This document shows positions 39,055-48,675 of a DNA stretch of 64,000 nucleotides, in pieces; the first letter of the stretch is position 1, and each line of letters opens with the position of its first letter. Made by a program: the position numbers and the translations under genes. Origin of the DNA: Streptomyces sp. NBC_00250 (GTDB lineage: Bacteria; Actinomycetota; Actinomycetes; Streptomycetales; Streptomycetaceae). The stretch is taken from contig NZ_CP108088.1 in NCBI RefSeq assembly GCF_036192275.1, positions 6,325,501 to 6,389,500 of the forward strand, given 5' to 3'. Below the pieces are notes generated by a model. That model saw nothing but the letters and a program-made list of their open reading frames with translations. It made no database searches and had not been told where the DNA came from.

Positions 39055-40320
39055 TCAGGCGGAGGAGCGGACCCGGAGTTCCTTCACGCCGTTCAGCCAG
39101 GCCGCCCGCAGCCGGCGGGGTTCGCCGGCGAGGGTCAGGTCGGGCAGGGCGTCCGCGACCGCGTTGAAGATCAGCTCGATCTCCTTGATGGCGAGGGACT
39201 TGCCCAGGCAGAAGTGGGGTCCGCCGCCGCCGAAGCCGAGGTGCGGATTGGGGTCGCGGGTGATGTCGAAGCGTTCGGGTTCGGCGAAGACCTCGGGGTC
39301 GTTGTTGGCGGAGGAGTAGAAGAGGCCGACGCGGTCGCCCTTGGCGATCTTCTGGCCGCCGAGTTCGGTGTCCTGGGTCGCGGTCCGCTGGAAGGAGACG
39401 ACGGGGGTCGCCCAGCGCACGATCTCCTCGGCGGCGGTCGCCGGCCGTTCCCGTTTGAAGAGTTCCCACTGGTCGGGGTGGGTGAGGAAGGCGTGCATGC
39501 CGTGGCTGATGGCGTTGCGGGTGGTCTCGTTGCCGGCGACGGCGAGCAGCAGGACGAAGAAGCCGAACTCGTCGGAGGAGAGGTTGCCCTCCCCCTCTGC
39601 GGCGACCAGCTGGCTGACGATGTCGGCGGCGGGGCACTCCTTGCGGGCGGCGGCCATGTTCATCGAGTAGCCGATGAGTTCCATGGCGGCCTCGGCGCCG
39701 ATCTCCTCGGTGATGGCGTACTCGGGGTCGTCGTACGCGACCATCTTGTTCGACCAGTCGAAGATCCGGGAACGGTCCTCCTGGGGGACACCGATGAGTT
39801 CGGCGATGGCCTGGAGGGGGAGTTCGACGGCGACCCGGGTGACGAAGTCGAAGGTGCCGTCGGCGTCCGCGCCGCGTTTCGCCTCGTCGACGATGGAGTG
39901 GGCGCGGTCGCGCAGGGCGGTCTCCAGGTTCCGGATCGCTCGGGGGGTGAAGCCGCGCTGGACGATCTGGCGGACCCGGGTGTGCTCGGGCGGGTCCATG
40001 TTGAGCATGATCAGTTTCTGGACCTCGATCTGGTCCCGGGTGATGTGCTCGTTGAAGCGGATGACGGCCGTGTTCTCGTTCGAGGAGAACAGCTCGGGGT
40101 GGGTGGAGACGTACTTGACGTCGGCGTGGCGCGTGACGGCCCAGTACCCGCCGTCCGCGAAGCCCGTGATGCCGGGCGGCTGGGGACACCACCAGACGGG
40201 TGCCGTCTGCCGCAGCCGGGCGAACTCCGGGAAGGGGACGCGGTCGCGGAGCAGATCGGGGTCGGTGGCGTCGAACCCCTCGGGAAGGTGCCCTGCGGGG
40301 AGATGGGGGCAGGCGGCCAT
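39055..40320 (-). CDS. Cytochrome P450, CYP125-like
   Basis: A 421-residue P450 (ATG 40320). I-helix oxygen site AGNETTRNAISH, ExxR in EEIVRW/QRTA region, and haem-binding loop FGGGGPHFCLGKSLA (Cys near 370). The stretch VSTHPELFSSNENTAVIRFNE and LIMLNMDPPEHTRVRQIVQRGFTPRAI resembles CYP125/CYP142-type sterol 27-hydroxylases of actinobacteria. Divergent to a steroid-type thiolase across two palindromic operators, one matching the KstR class. It probably oxidises a sterol or similar terpenoid side chain using the ferredoxin at 53050 or another redox partner. Confidence 0.9.
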   Translation of the reverse strand: MAACPHLPAGHLPEGFDATDPDLLRDRVPFPEFARLRQTAPVWWCPQPPGITGFADGGYWAVTRHADVKYVSTHPELFSSNENTAVIRFNEHITRDQIEVQKLIMLNMDPPEHTRVRQIVQRGFTPRAIRNLETALRDRAHSIVDEAKRGADADGTFDFVTRVAVELPLQAIAELIGVPQEDRSRIFDWSNKMVAYDDPEYAITEEIGAEAAMELIGYSMNMAAARKECPAADIVSQLVAAEGEGNLSSDEFGFFVLLLAVAGNETTRNAISHGMHAFLTHPDQWELFKRERPATAAEEIVRWATPVVSFQRTATQDTELGGQKIAKGDRVGLFYSSANNDPEVFAEPERFDITRDPNPHLGFGGGGPHFCLGKSLAIKEIELIFNAVADALPDLTLAGEPRRLRAAWLNGVKELRVRSSA

Positions 40321-40338
40321 CGGCAACACTCTCCATAT

Positions 40339-40353
40339 CTGATGGACCATCAG
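40339..40353. promoter_or_regulatory. Palindromic operator upstream of the P450
   Basis: CTGATGGACCATCAG is a 15-bp palindrome ending 19 bases before the P450 start. A similar 15-bp word precedes the F420-dependent enzyme at 63787 (CTGACGATCCGTCAG). Probably a TetR-family site. Confidence 0.55.
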
Positions 40354-40467
40354 AAGTTGCCGGGAAAGTTAGTAACGAGTTCTACAAGTAGCAAGGGCCG
40401 GAACGGGAACTGTTGCCTCCCGGACCCTTGCGTACCCGCGGTAGCAGTCATAAGACTGCATGCAGAA

Positions 40468-40483
40468 CTAGAACGCGTACTAG
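40468..40483. promoter_or_regulatory. KstR-like operator, site A
   Basis: CTAGAACGCGTACTAG, inside the longer near-palindrome GAACTAG...CTAGTTC (40465-40486), lies between the divergent P450 and thiolase genes. It fits TnnAACnnGTnnnA and shares CTAGAACnnGTnnnAG with sites at 51525 and 55532. Confidence 0.65.
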
Positions 40484-40494
40484 TTCCCACGTGA

Positions 40495-41727
<1,233 letters not shown>

Positions 41728-41750
41728 GGGCCCGGCCTCGGAAACGCCGC

Positions 41751-41784
41751 AGGCCCCGCCCTCCCTGGGAGGGAGGCGGGGCCT
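41751..41784. terminator. Terminator of the thiolase gene
   Basis: AGGCCCCGCCCTCCC and GGGAGGCGGGGCCT pair with a single bulge; convergent with the transglycosylase gene. Confidence 0.85.
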
Positions 41785-41811
41785 TGCGGGTGCGCTGTGC
41801 GGCGGTGACTC

Positions 41812-42213
41812 TTAGTACCAGCCGTTGGCCTGCCAGAACGCCCAGGCGGCGTTCGGGGAGCCGTAGCGCTCGTTCATGTAGTTGAGACCCCACTTGATCT
41901 GGGTGGCGGGGTTCGTCTTCCAGTCGGAACCGGCCGAGGACATCTTCGAGGCCGGGAGGGCCTGGACGAGGCCGTAGGCGCCGCTGGAGGAGTTCGTCGC
42001 GGTGTGGTTCCAGTGCGACTCGTGCTCGACGATCTTGCTGAACGACGCGTACTGCGAAGCAGGCACGATCTTACGAGCAAGGTCCTGCGGGCTGGCGGCG
42101 GAAGCCGAGCCCGTCGTGCCGATCACCGCGCCCGAGGCGGCAAGCAGGACAGCTGCGGTGCCGGCGAGGGTCTTCTTGCGGGCAGCGACACGAGTGGTGA
42201 TCGAGCGGATCAA
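41812..42213 (-). CDS. Secreted lytic-transglycosylase-like protein
   Basis: A 133-residue exported protein: signal peptide about 1-40 (ending ASA), then a compact transglycosylase/lysozyme-like domain. Visible features are ASFSKIVEHESHWNHTATNSSSGAYGLVQALPASKM (Glu as catalytic acid, followed by the Ser-Gly-Ala-Tyr-Gly-Leu motif) and WGLNYMNERYGSPNAAWAFWQANGWY. It cleaves peptidoglycan glycan strands. It is preceded by a nearly 300-bp leader region, often regulatory for such genes in Streptomyces. Confidence 0.9.
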   Translation of the reverse strand: MIRSITTRVAARKKTLAGTAAVLLAASGAVIGTTGSASAASPQDLARKIVPASQYASFSKIVEHESHWNHTATNSSSGAYGLVQALPASKMSSAGSDWKTNPATQIKWGLNYMNERYGSPNAAWAFWQANGWY

Positions 42214-42499
42214 GGTTTCTACCTAACTTCGGGAACAAGGGCTGCGTCAGGCGATTTCGGCAAGCCGGAACCAGAGCCCGGGGGACCCGGGAACTGGAGG
42301 GAACCGGCCGTCCGAGGCGCTGTGGTGAGCACCGGCTGCCTGGCGACGTCCACCAGACAACCAGGGCCGGAACGCCGATGCAACGACCCCCTGTACGAGG
42401 AAGGTTCGGACCCGGGCGGAACGTCCCGGGGGGTGGGTACGAGACGTTTGCGCAGGTCATACCCCGATGTGGGCGGTTTGGGAGGGTACCGCCCGACTA
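42214..42499 (-). promoter_or_regulatory. Long upstream region of the transglycosylase gene
   Basis: About 285 bp without a gene. On the transcribed strand it holds several GC-rich inverted segments (CCCGGGTCCCCCGGG and others). Cell-wall hydrolases in Streptomyces often have long riboswitch leaders (ydaO, cyclic-di-AMP), but I could not line this sequence up with that consensus. Confidence 0.35.
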
Positions 42500-43393
42500 C
42501 TATTCCGGCTCGTACGTGACGTAGGTCCTGTGGGGCGCCTCACCCGGGGAGGGCTTCTCAGGGGCCCCGAATGTGACCTGGGCCTCGAAGTTCGCCCGTC
42601 GCGTGGCCCGCCGCAGTGCCCTGAGGAGCGTGCCGCCGATGGTGAGGGTGAGGACGACGGTGAGAACGGCCCGGCCCAGGTCCCAGCCCAGGGAGGTGGC
42701 GATGACGAAGGCGAGGAAACGGACCAGGTTCTCGTGGAGGGGGGCGCCCGGCAGGAAGAAGATGCCCCCGTCCCCGGAGCTCGCGGCGCTCTCCCCGCCA
42801 CCGACCGTCACCCAGCCGTAGAGATTGGTGACCGTGCCGTACGCGAAGGCGGCCAGGAAGCCGTACACGGAGAGCATCAGCAGCTCGCTCCGGCCCCGGA
42901 GCCGGCTCGGCCCCGGCAGCAGCCCGGCCCCCATCGTGAACCAGCCCATCGCCAGCATCTGTGTCGGCATCCACGGCCCCACCCCGCCCGTGAGCAGGGC
43001 CGACGCGAACATGGTGACCGCGCCGAGGACGAAGCCGAAGCCGGGGCCGAGGGCCCGGCCGCTCAGCACCATCAGGAAGAACATCGGCTCCAGACCGGCC
43101 GTCCCCGCCCCCAGCGGCCGCAGGGCCGCGCCGACGGCCGCGAGCACGCCCAGCATCGCCACCGCCTTGGCGTCCATCCCGCAGTCGGCGATCGTGGCGA
43201 CCACCACCGCGATCAACAGCGGCAGCAGAGCGGCGAAGAGCCAGGGGGCGTCGGCCGCGTGGTCGGTGACCGCCGAGTCCGCGTCGGCGAGGAGCGGCCA
43301 GCCGATCGCGATGACCCCGACGAAGGAGACCAGGACGAGCGCGGCGACGGAACGCGGACCGAGCCGGACCGGGCGGGAACTCGCCGTACTCAC
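42500..43393 (-). CDS. ECF transporter substrate-binding (S) component
   Basis: The 297-residue protein (GTG 43393) has about seven membrane helices, with AADAPWLFAALLPLLIAVVVATIADCGMDAKAVAMLGVLAAVGAALRPLGAG followed by several more. The FVLGAVTMFASALLTGGVGPWMPTQMLAMGW segment is typical of ECF S components of the cobalamin/queuosine class. A soluble charged tail of about 60 residues follows. It lies downstream of its ATPase with a GTGA overlap, in the operon led by a cobalamin riboswitch, so a corrinoid is the likely substrate. Confidence 0.85.
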   Translation of the reverse strand: MSTASSRPVRLGPRSVAALVLVSFVGVIAIGWPLLADADSAVTDHAADAPWLFAALLPLLIAVVVATIADCGMDAKAVAMLGVLAAVGAALRPLGAGTAGLEPMFFLMVLSGRALGPGFGFVLGAVTMFASALLTGGVGPWMPTQMLAMGWFTMGAGLLPGPSRLRGRSELLMLSVYGFLAAFAYGTVTNLYGWVTVGGGESAASSGDGGIFFLPGAPLHENLVRFLAFVIATSLGWDLGRAVLTVVLTLTIGGTLLRALRRATRRANFEAQVTFGAPEKPSPGEAPHRTYVTYEPE

Positions 43394-45111
43394 AGCGCCG
43401 CCTCCACCTGTTCGACCGTGAGCCAGGGCTGCGGGGCGAGGATCTTCGCCACCTGCGGCGAGAACGCGGGGGAGGAGACGACCACCTCCGCCGTCGGCCC
43501 GTCCGCCACCACCTCGCCGTCCGCGATGATCACCACCCGGTGCGCCAGCTCGGCCGCCAGCTCCACGTCGTGCGTCGCGAGCACGATCGCGTGGCCGTCG
43601 GCGGCGAGGGTGCGGAGATGGGCGACCAGCCGGGCCTTCGCGGCGTAGTCCAGGCCGCGGGTCGGCTCGTCCAGGAGGAGCAGGGGCGGGCGGCCGGACA
43701 GCACCACGGCGAGTGCGAGCGTCAGCCGCTGCCCCTCGGACAGGTCCCGGGGGTGCGTACCGTCCGCGACCCCCGGCAGCAGCTCGGACACCAGCGCCCG
43801 GCAGGTCCCGGGCGCCGCGCCCGCGTCGGCGTCGGCCGCCGCGCACTCGGCGGCGACGGTGTCCGCGTACAGCAGGTCCCGCGGCTCCTGCGGAACCAGG
43901 CCGACCTGGCGGATCAGTGCGCGGGGGCTGGAGGTGTGCGGGGTCAGGCCCGCGACCCGGACGGTGCCGGAGGTCGGGGCGATCATGCCGACGAGGGTGG
44001 AGAGAAGGGTGGACTTGCCGGCGCCGTTGCGGCCCATGAGGGCGATCGTCTCGCCGGCGGTGACGGTCAGGTCGATGCGGCGGAGGGCCTCCACGCGGCC
44101 GCGGCGGACGGCGAGGCCTTCGATGAGGGCGAGGGGGGTGGGTGCGGGTGCGGGCTCGGCGCGGCGCCGCTTGAAGAGCTTGAGTCCCCCACCCCGCCCC
44201 TTCCCGAAACCGGGGGCTCCGCCCCCGGCCCCCCGCGCCTCGATCGCCTGCGGGGCCGAATCCTCCGCGTGCGCGGAGGGAATCCCCGCAGGGCCCCCAG
44301 GCACTCGGCCCTCCAGCCGCGCCTTCAGCTCACCCGCCCGCCGCCGCGCATCCCGCACGGAAAGGGGCAGCGGGGTCCACCCCGCCAGCCTCCCCAGCCC
44401 CACCACCGGCGGATGCACCGGCGAGACGGCCATGATCTCGGCGGGGGCGCCCATCACGCCCTCCGGCAGCAGCATCACCTGGTCCGCGTACTGCACCACC
44501 CGCTCCAGGCGGTGCTCCGCGAGGAGCACCGTCGTGCCCAGGTCGTGCACCAGTCGCTGCAGCACCGCCAGGACGTCCTCCGCCGCCGACGGGTCGAGTG
44601 CGGACGTCGGCTCGTCCAGGACCAGGACCTTCGGGTGCGGGGTCAGGACCGAGCCGATCGCCACCCGCTGGCGCTGGCCGCCGGAGAGCGTGGCGATCGG
44701 GCGGTCGCGGAGTTCCGCGAGGCCCAGCAGGTCGAGGGTCTCCTCGACGCGGCGCCGCATGACGTCCGGCGCGAGGCCCAGGGATTCCATTCCGTACGCC
44801 AGCTCGTCCTCGACCGTGTCGGTGACGAAGTGCGCGGACGGGTCCTGTCCGACCGTGCCCACCAGGTCCGCGAGCTCGCGCGGCGGGTGCGTGCGGGTGT
44901 CGCGGCCGTCGACCGTGACCCGGCCGGTCAGGGTGCCGCCCGTGAAGTGGGGGACGAGGCCGGAGACCGCGCCGAGGAGGGTCGACTTGCCGACGCCCGA
45001 GGGGCCGACGAGCAGTACCAGCTCGCCCTCGGGGACGGTGAGGTCCAGGGCCTTCAGGGTGGGCTCGGCGTCCTCCTCGTAGGTCACCGAGACGTTCTCG
45101 AAGCGGATCAC
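43390..45111 (-). CDS. ECF transporter ATPase, fused duplicated form
   Basis: A 573-residue protein with two complete ABC ATPase domains. Domain 1: Walker A GPSGVGKSTLLG (about 36-47), signature LSGGQRQRVAIG, Walker B VLVLDEPTSALD. Domain 2: GRNGAGKSTLLSTL (about 360), signature LSEGQRLTLALA, Walker B LLLLDEPTRGLD. The two halves equal EcfA1 and EcfA2 fused, so one polypeptide makes the ATPase pair. Between them lies a 100-residue Pro/Ala/Gly-rich linker. Overlaps both neighbouring genes by four bases. Confidence 0.94.
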   Translation of the reverse strand: MIRFENVSVTYEEDAEPTLKALDLTVPEGELVLLVGPSGVGKSTLLGAVSGLVPHFTGGTLTGRVTVDGRDTRTHPPRELADLVGTVGQDPSAHFVTDTVEDELAYGMESLGLAPDVMRRRVEETLDLLGLAELRDRPIATLSGGQRQRVAIGSVLTPHPKVLVLDEPTSALDPSAAEDVLAVLQRLVHDLGTTVLLAEHRLERVVQYADQVMLLPEGVMGAPAEIMAVSPVHPPVVGLGRLAGWTPLPLSVRDARRRAGELKARLEGRVPGGPAGIPSAHAEDSAPQAIEARGAGGGAPGFGKGRGGGLKLFKRRRAEPAPAPTPLALIEGLAVRRGRVEALRRIDLTVTAGETIALMGRNGAGKSTLLSTLVGMIAPTSGTVRVAGLTPHTSSPRALIRQVGLVPQEPRDLLYADTVAAECAAADADAGAAPGTCRALVSELLPGVADGTHPRDLSEGQRLTLALAVVLSGRPPLLLLDEPTRGLDYAAKARLVAHLRTLAADGHAIVLATHDVELAAELAHRVVIIADGEVVADGPTAEVVVSSPAFSPQVAKILAPQPWLTVEQVEAAL

Positions 45112-46316
45112 GAGTTCTCCTTCGGAACGACGGACGCGGACGGGGGCGCGGAGGCGGGGACGGCAGGGGCAGAGGTAGAGGCAGAGGCGGGGACGGAAGC
45201 GGGGACGGCGGAGGAGGCGGAGGCGGGGACCGGGGCCACGAACGCCGGCACCAGGCCCACCAGGACCGACACCGCCGGCCAGAGCGGCAGCTCCGGCATC
45301 TCCAGGGGGACGACCCCGGGGTGCAGCGCCTCCGGCGCGTACTGGTTCGCCCAGATCATCAGGACCGCGACCGTCACCCCGGAGCCCGCGACCAGCCAGG
45401 CCCGGAGCCCCCAGCGGTCCGGGCGGTACCGGGTGCGGACCGTCCGGCGCCCGCCGAGCCGCAGCCCCGCCATGGCCGCGAGCAGCCCGGCGCCGAGCAG
45501 CGGCAGCCCGTATCCCGCGCCCTCCGCCGCGAGCAGCCCGTACGAACCGGCGCAGATCCCGAGCAGTCCGCCCAGGGTCAGGACGTTCGTGGTGCGCCGT
45601 ACGGAGGCCGGGACCTGTGCCGTCCGCCCGTACCCGCGCGCGTCCATCGAGGCCGCGACCGCGATCGACCGTTCGAGCGCGCCCTCAAGGACCGGCAGGC
45701 CGATCTGGAGCACAGCCCGCACCCCTCCTGTGGGGCGGCCGCGCAGGCGCCGGGCGGTACGCAGCCGGACCACGTCCGCGACCATGTTCGGCGCGAAGGT
45801 CATCGCCACGACGACGGCGACCCCGGCCTCGTACAGCGCGCCCGGCAGCGACTTGAGGAGTCGCGCCGGGTTGGCGAGCGCGTTCGCCGCGCCCACGCAG
45901 ATCAGCAGGGTGGCCAGCTTGGCGCCGTCGTACACCGCGAACACCAGCTGCTCGGCCGTCACCCGCCCCCCGATCCGCACCCCCTGAGCCCAGTCGGGCA
46001 GCGGCACCTCGGGCAGCGTGAACAGCTCGTGCGTCCCCGGGATCGGGGAGCCGAGCAGGAGGGAGAAGACGACGCGCACGAAGACGACGAACAGGCCGAG
46101 CTTCACGAACGCGCCGTACGAGCGCGCCCAGGGAGCGTCCGTGCGGCGGGCCGCCACGACATAGCCCGCGACCCCGACGAGCAGACCGAGGAGGAGCGGG
46201 TTGGTGGTTCGCGAGGCGGCCACGGCCAGGCCGAGCGCCCACAGCCACCAGGCTCCGGCGTGCAGGGCGTTGGCCCGGCTCGCCACGGGGGCGCGGAGGG
46301 CGGGACCCACCTTCAT
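45108..46316 (-). CDS. ECF transporter transmembrane (T) component
   Basis: Starting at ATG 46316, 402 residues. An EcfT/CbiQ-type core with about six membrane helices contains the coupling motifs MDARGYGRTAQVP (Ala-Arg-Gly) and RLRTARRLRGRPTGG (second Ala-Arg-x). The two bind the ATPase pair. The C-terminus is a long Ala/Pro/Ser-rich tail (PASASSAVPASVPASAS). Stop overlaps the ATPase start. Confidence 0.9.
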   Translation of the reverse strand: MKVGPALRAPVASRANALHAGAWWLWALGLAVAASRTTNPLLLGLLVGVAGYVVAARRTDAPWARSYGAFVKLGLFVVFVRVVFSLLLGSPIPGTHELFTLPEVPLPDWAQGVRIGGRVTAEQLVFAVYDGAKLATLLICVGAANALANPARLLKSLPGALYEAGVAVVVAMTFAPNMVADVVRLRTARRLRGRPTGGVRAVLQIGLPVLEGALERSIAVAASMDARGYGRTAQVPASVRRTTNVLTLGGLLGICAGSYGLLAAEGAGYGLPLLGAGLLAAMAGLRLGGRRTVRTRYRPDRWGLRAWLVAGSGVTVAVLMIWANQYAPEALHPGVVPLEMPELPLWPAVSVLVGLVPAFVAPVPASASSAVPASVPASASTSAPAVPASAPPSASVVPKENS

Positions 46317-46323
46317 ACCGGGC

Positions 46324-47022
46324 TCATCCGCGACGGCGGGCCTTCCAGATCGCCGCCCCGCCCAGGGCCAGGACGGCCGCCCCGCCGACGAGCACGCCGA
46401 GGGACGGGCCCCCGCCGCCTTCCCCGGCCGACGCGGACGCGCTCGGCGCGGCCGGTGCCGGGGCCTGCTCGCCGACCGGTTCGCCGCAGCCCCGCGCGGG
46501 GTAGCCGGCGATCCCGCACAGCATGGCCGCGCTGTCGTACCGCAGCGGCTTCGCCACCGCGGCGAGCGCCTCCGCGCCCGTCGCCTCCTCACGGACCTGC
46601 GCGCAGCCGACCTTGATCAGCTTCTCCGGCGGGGTCTCGCCGGGCGGCGCGTCCGCGGGGCCGCCGAAGTCGACGACGACCGCGATCCGCTTCGTGCCGT
46701 CCTTCTTCTCCACGCCCGCGCAGATCCCCGAGGAGTCGGGTGCGACGGACGGCAGGGAGGTGTCGTTCGTGCCGTTGCTGATCGCGAAGCGGAACCCGAT
46801 CGCGTCGCCGTCGGCGGGGCGGGCGGTCGCCGGTCCCTGGGTGGCGTACGCCCAGGGCTTTCCGCCGTCGCTCTCCCAGAACGACCAGTAGCGGTAGCCG
46901 GCGGCCTGCGCCGGAGCCGCCGCGACGGCGACCGTGGTGAGCGTCAGCAGCGCACCGGCCGCCGCGCCCGCGACACGGGAACGGTTCCGCCTCGCCTGCC
47001 TCGTCCGTCTCGCGGCGGTCAC
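46324..47022 (-). CDS. Surface-anchored protein of the corrinoid operon (SCO2322-like)
   Basis: About 232 residues from GTG 47022, overlapping the upstream toroid gene by four bases. Basic N-terminus, signal segment (GALLTLTTVAVAAAPAQAAG), mature domain GYRYWSFWESDGGKPWAYATQGPATARPADGDAIGFRF with four cysteines further on (GICAGVEKK, VGCAQV, MLCGIAGYPARGC). A Ser/Ala-rich linker and a C-terminal membrane anchor with a basic end (KARRRG) follow. It matches a family found only next to such ECF transporters in Streptomyces; a role in substrate capture is inferred. Confidence 0.8.
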   Translation of the reverse strand: MTAARRTRQARRNRSRVAGAAAGALLTLTTVAVAAAPAQAAGYRYWSFWESDGGKPWAYATQGPATARPADGDAIGFRFAISNGTNDTSLPSVAPDSSGICAGVEKKDGTKRIAVVVDFGGPADAPPGETPPEKLIKVGCAQVREEATGAEALAAVAKPLRYDSAAMLCGIAGYPARGCGEPVGEQAPAPAAPSASASAGEGGGGPSLGVLVGGAAVLALGGAAIWKARRRG

Positions 47023-48275
47023 TTCTTGCGGCCGCTCACGAGGAAGCCGATGCCGACGCCGACGACCATGCCGATGCCGATGATCCACCAGAGGTCGAAG
47101 CCCAGGCCGCCCTCGTCGTCACTCGTGGAGGAGGCGGAGGTGTCCGGGGTCTTCGGCTCCGGGCCGGTGGCGTTGAGCTGCTCCACCAGGTCCGCCGTGC
47201 CGAACTCGCGCGGGTCGGTGTCCGTCGCGCGGGCGGCCAGGATCAGCTGCGCGTACGCGGCCGGTCCGCCCTCCTTCGCCCAGGCGGCGGAGTTCTTCTC
47301 CAGCCACTCGAGGGCGGGCTTCGCCTCCTTCGCGGCGCCGGACGCGGCGAGCGCGACGACGGCGTCGGCGGTGTTGCCGACGTCGGGCTGCTCGCTCGTG
47401 TCGGTGGCGCCCGGCATCGGGGGCAGGGCCAGGTGGCCGGTCTTGGCGACGGCCTTCGCCAGGTAGGAGGCGCCGTTGAGCGCGGCCCGCTCGATCGTCG
47501 GCTTCGACAGGTCGTTGCAGACCGGCGGCTGCTCGGGGGAGGCCTTGGTGGCGACGACGCTCTTGCCGAGTCCCGCGAGGGTGGCCGCGGCGGTGGCGTC
47601 GGCGTTCGCGAGCAGCTTGCCGGTCTTGTCGGGCTGGTAGGCGAAGGCGCCCGCGCCGGCCTTGTCCGAGCAGGGCAGCGTGAAGGTGAGGAGCGCGTCG
47701 TAGGGCGTACGGCCCTCGGCGGAGGTGAAAGAGCCCGGCCGCACACCCGTCGCGGCGAGCGCGCCGACGACGACCGAGGTGGAGTTGGCATCGCTGGCGC
47801 CGCCGGCGCTGTAGCCCCAGCCGCCGTCCTTGTTCTGCACGGTACGCAGCCAGTCGGTGCCCGACGTGACGGCCTTGTCGACCTTCTCCGGGAAGGTGGA
47901 CTGCTTCCGGACCGCGCGGAGTGCCTGCACGGCGAGGGCGGTGGCGTTGGTGTCCCGCATGGTCTTGGCGTCGCAGGGCGCCTTGGCGTCCGCGCGGTAC
48001 GAGCTGAACGAGCCGTCGTCGCACTGCTGGTCGAGCAGCCAGCCGATGGCCTGGTCGGAAGGCTGGAAGCCGGTGGCGCGCTGGGCGAGGAAGGCGAGCG
48101 ACTGACGCCAGACACCGTCGTACGTCGGGTCCTTCGTGCCGTACAGACCGGGCGGGATCGTGACGGCCGAGGGCGAGGGCGCTGCGGGAGCGGCGACGGC
48201 CGCCCCGGCCGCTCCGGTGCCGAGCAGGACGGTGGCGGCTGCGAGCGCGGCGGCGCCGCGGCGGACGGTGTTCAT
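47019..48275 (-). CDS. Surface alpha/alpha-toroid protein, intrinsic-factor-like
   Basis: The 418-residue protein has a signal peptide (about 1-29). A series of prenyltransferase/terpenoid-cyclase-type helical repeats follows (QAIGWLLDQQCDDGSFSSY, GTDWLRTVQNKDGGWGYSAGG, GKSVVATKA..., ALEWLEKNSAAWA). A Thr/Ser linker and a C-terminal membrane helix (DLWWIIGIGMVVGVGIGFLV) end in GRKK. The same fold is used by animal intrinsic factor and transcobalamin. As first gene behind the cobalamin riboswitch, ahead of an ECF transporter, it most plausibly binds corrinoids at the cell surface. It lacks cyclase acid motifs. Confidence 0.85.
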   Translation of the reverse strand: MNTVRRGAAALAAATVLLGTGAAGAAVAAPAAPSPSAVTIPPGLYGTKDPTYDGVWRQSLAFLAQRATGFQPSDQAIGWLLDQQCDDGSFSSYRADAKAPCDAKTMRDTNATALAVQALRAVRKQSTFPEKVDKAVTSGTDWLRTVQNKDGGWGYSAGGASDANSTSVVVGALAATGVRPGSFTSAEGRTPYDALLTFTLPCSDKAGAGAFAYQPDKTGKLLANADATAAATLAGLGKSVVATKASPEQPPVCNDLSKPTIERAALNGASYLAKAVAKTGHLALPPMPGATDTSEQPDVGNTADAVVALAASGAAKEAKPALEWLEKNSAAWAKEGGPAAYAQLILAARATDTDPREFGTADLVEQLNATGPEPKTPDTSASSTSDDEGGLGFDLWWIIGIGMVVGVGIGFLVSGRKK

Positions 48276-48354
48276 GGGGCCCTCTCCTGCGGCCGGGCAC
48301 CGGCACGCCTCAGGGGCACCAGGCTCCGGCTCCGTATTCCTCGACGGTGCCGGC

Positions 48355-48470
48355 GGTCACGTCCCGGGCGGGGCATTCCGACTTGCCGCTCCCGGGTGGG
48401 GAGTCGGCTCACGGTTGCGGGTCAGTGCCGGATTCCCACCGGCTTCCCCCCGTACGGGCATGATGACGAC
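48355..48470 (-). promoter_or_regulatory. Cobalamin (B12) riboswitch
   Basis: Read on the minus strand from about 48450: GGGGAAGCCGGTGGGAATCC, then GGCACTGACCCGCAACCGTGA, and after a variable stem AGTCGGAATGCC (near 48371). These are the conserved blocks of the AdoCbl riboswitch core, including the B12 box region. The outer stems probably extend to about 48500 and 48330. It lies about 80 bases before the toroid-protein ATG and would shut off the whole 48275-42500 operon when cobalamin is plentiful. Confidence 0.93.
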
Positions 48471-48675
48471 GCCCTCACTCTACCGGCCCGTAGGCCCGCG
48501 GCCGGGCGGGTGCGAGGCGCCTCACACCGGGCTGCGCGGGCGCGTGGGACGGCCTGTGACGCGGGCTTCGCGGGCGCGCTGCCGGGGGAGGGGCCGCTGT
48601 GCCATCCTGACGGCTGCTCGCGTACGCAGGCGCACGCGCGCGATGACGAGGACAGCGTCTTCAGGGGGGTGCGGA

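Noticed and set aside
37844..40336. An 830-codon frame covering DUF2330 and the P450
   Set aside because: Upstream part is out of frame with the clear P450 (haem motif) and reads as arginine-rich noise; DUF2330 starts at 38941.
42214..42499. ydaO (cyclic-di-AMP) riboswitch
   Set aside because: Conserved blocks of the family could not be found by eye; left as an open question.
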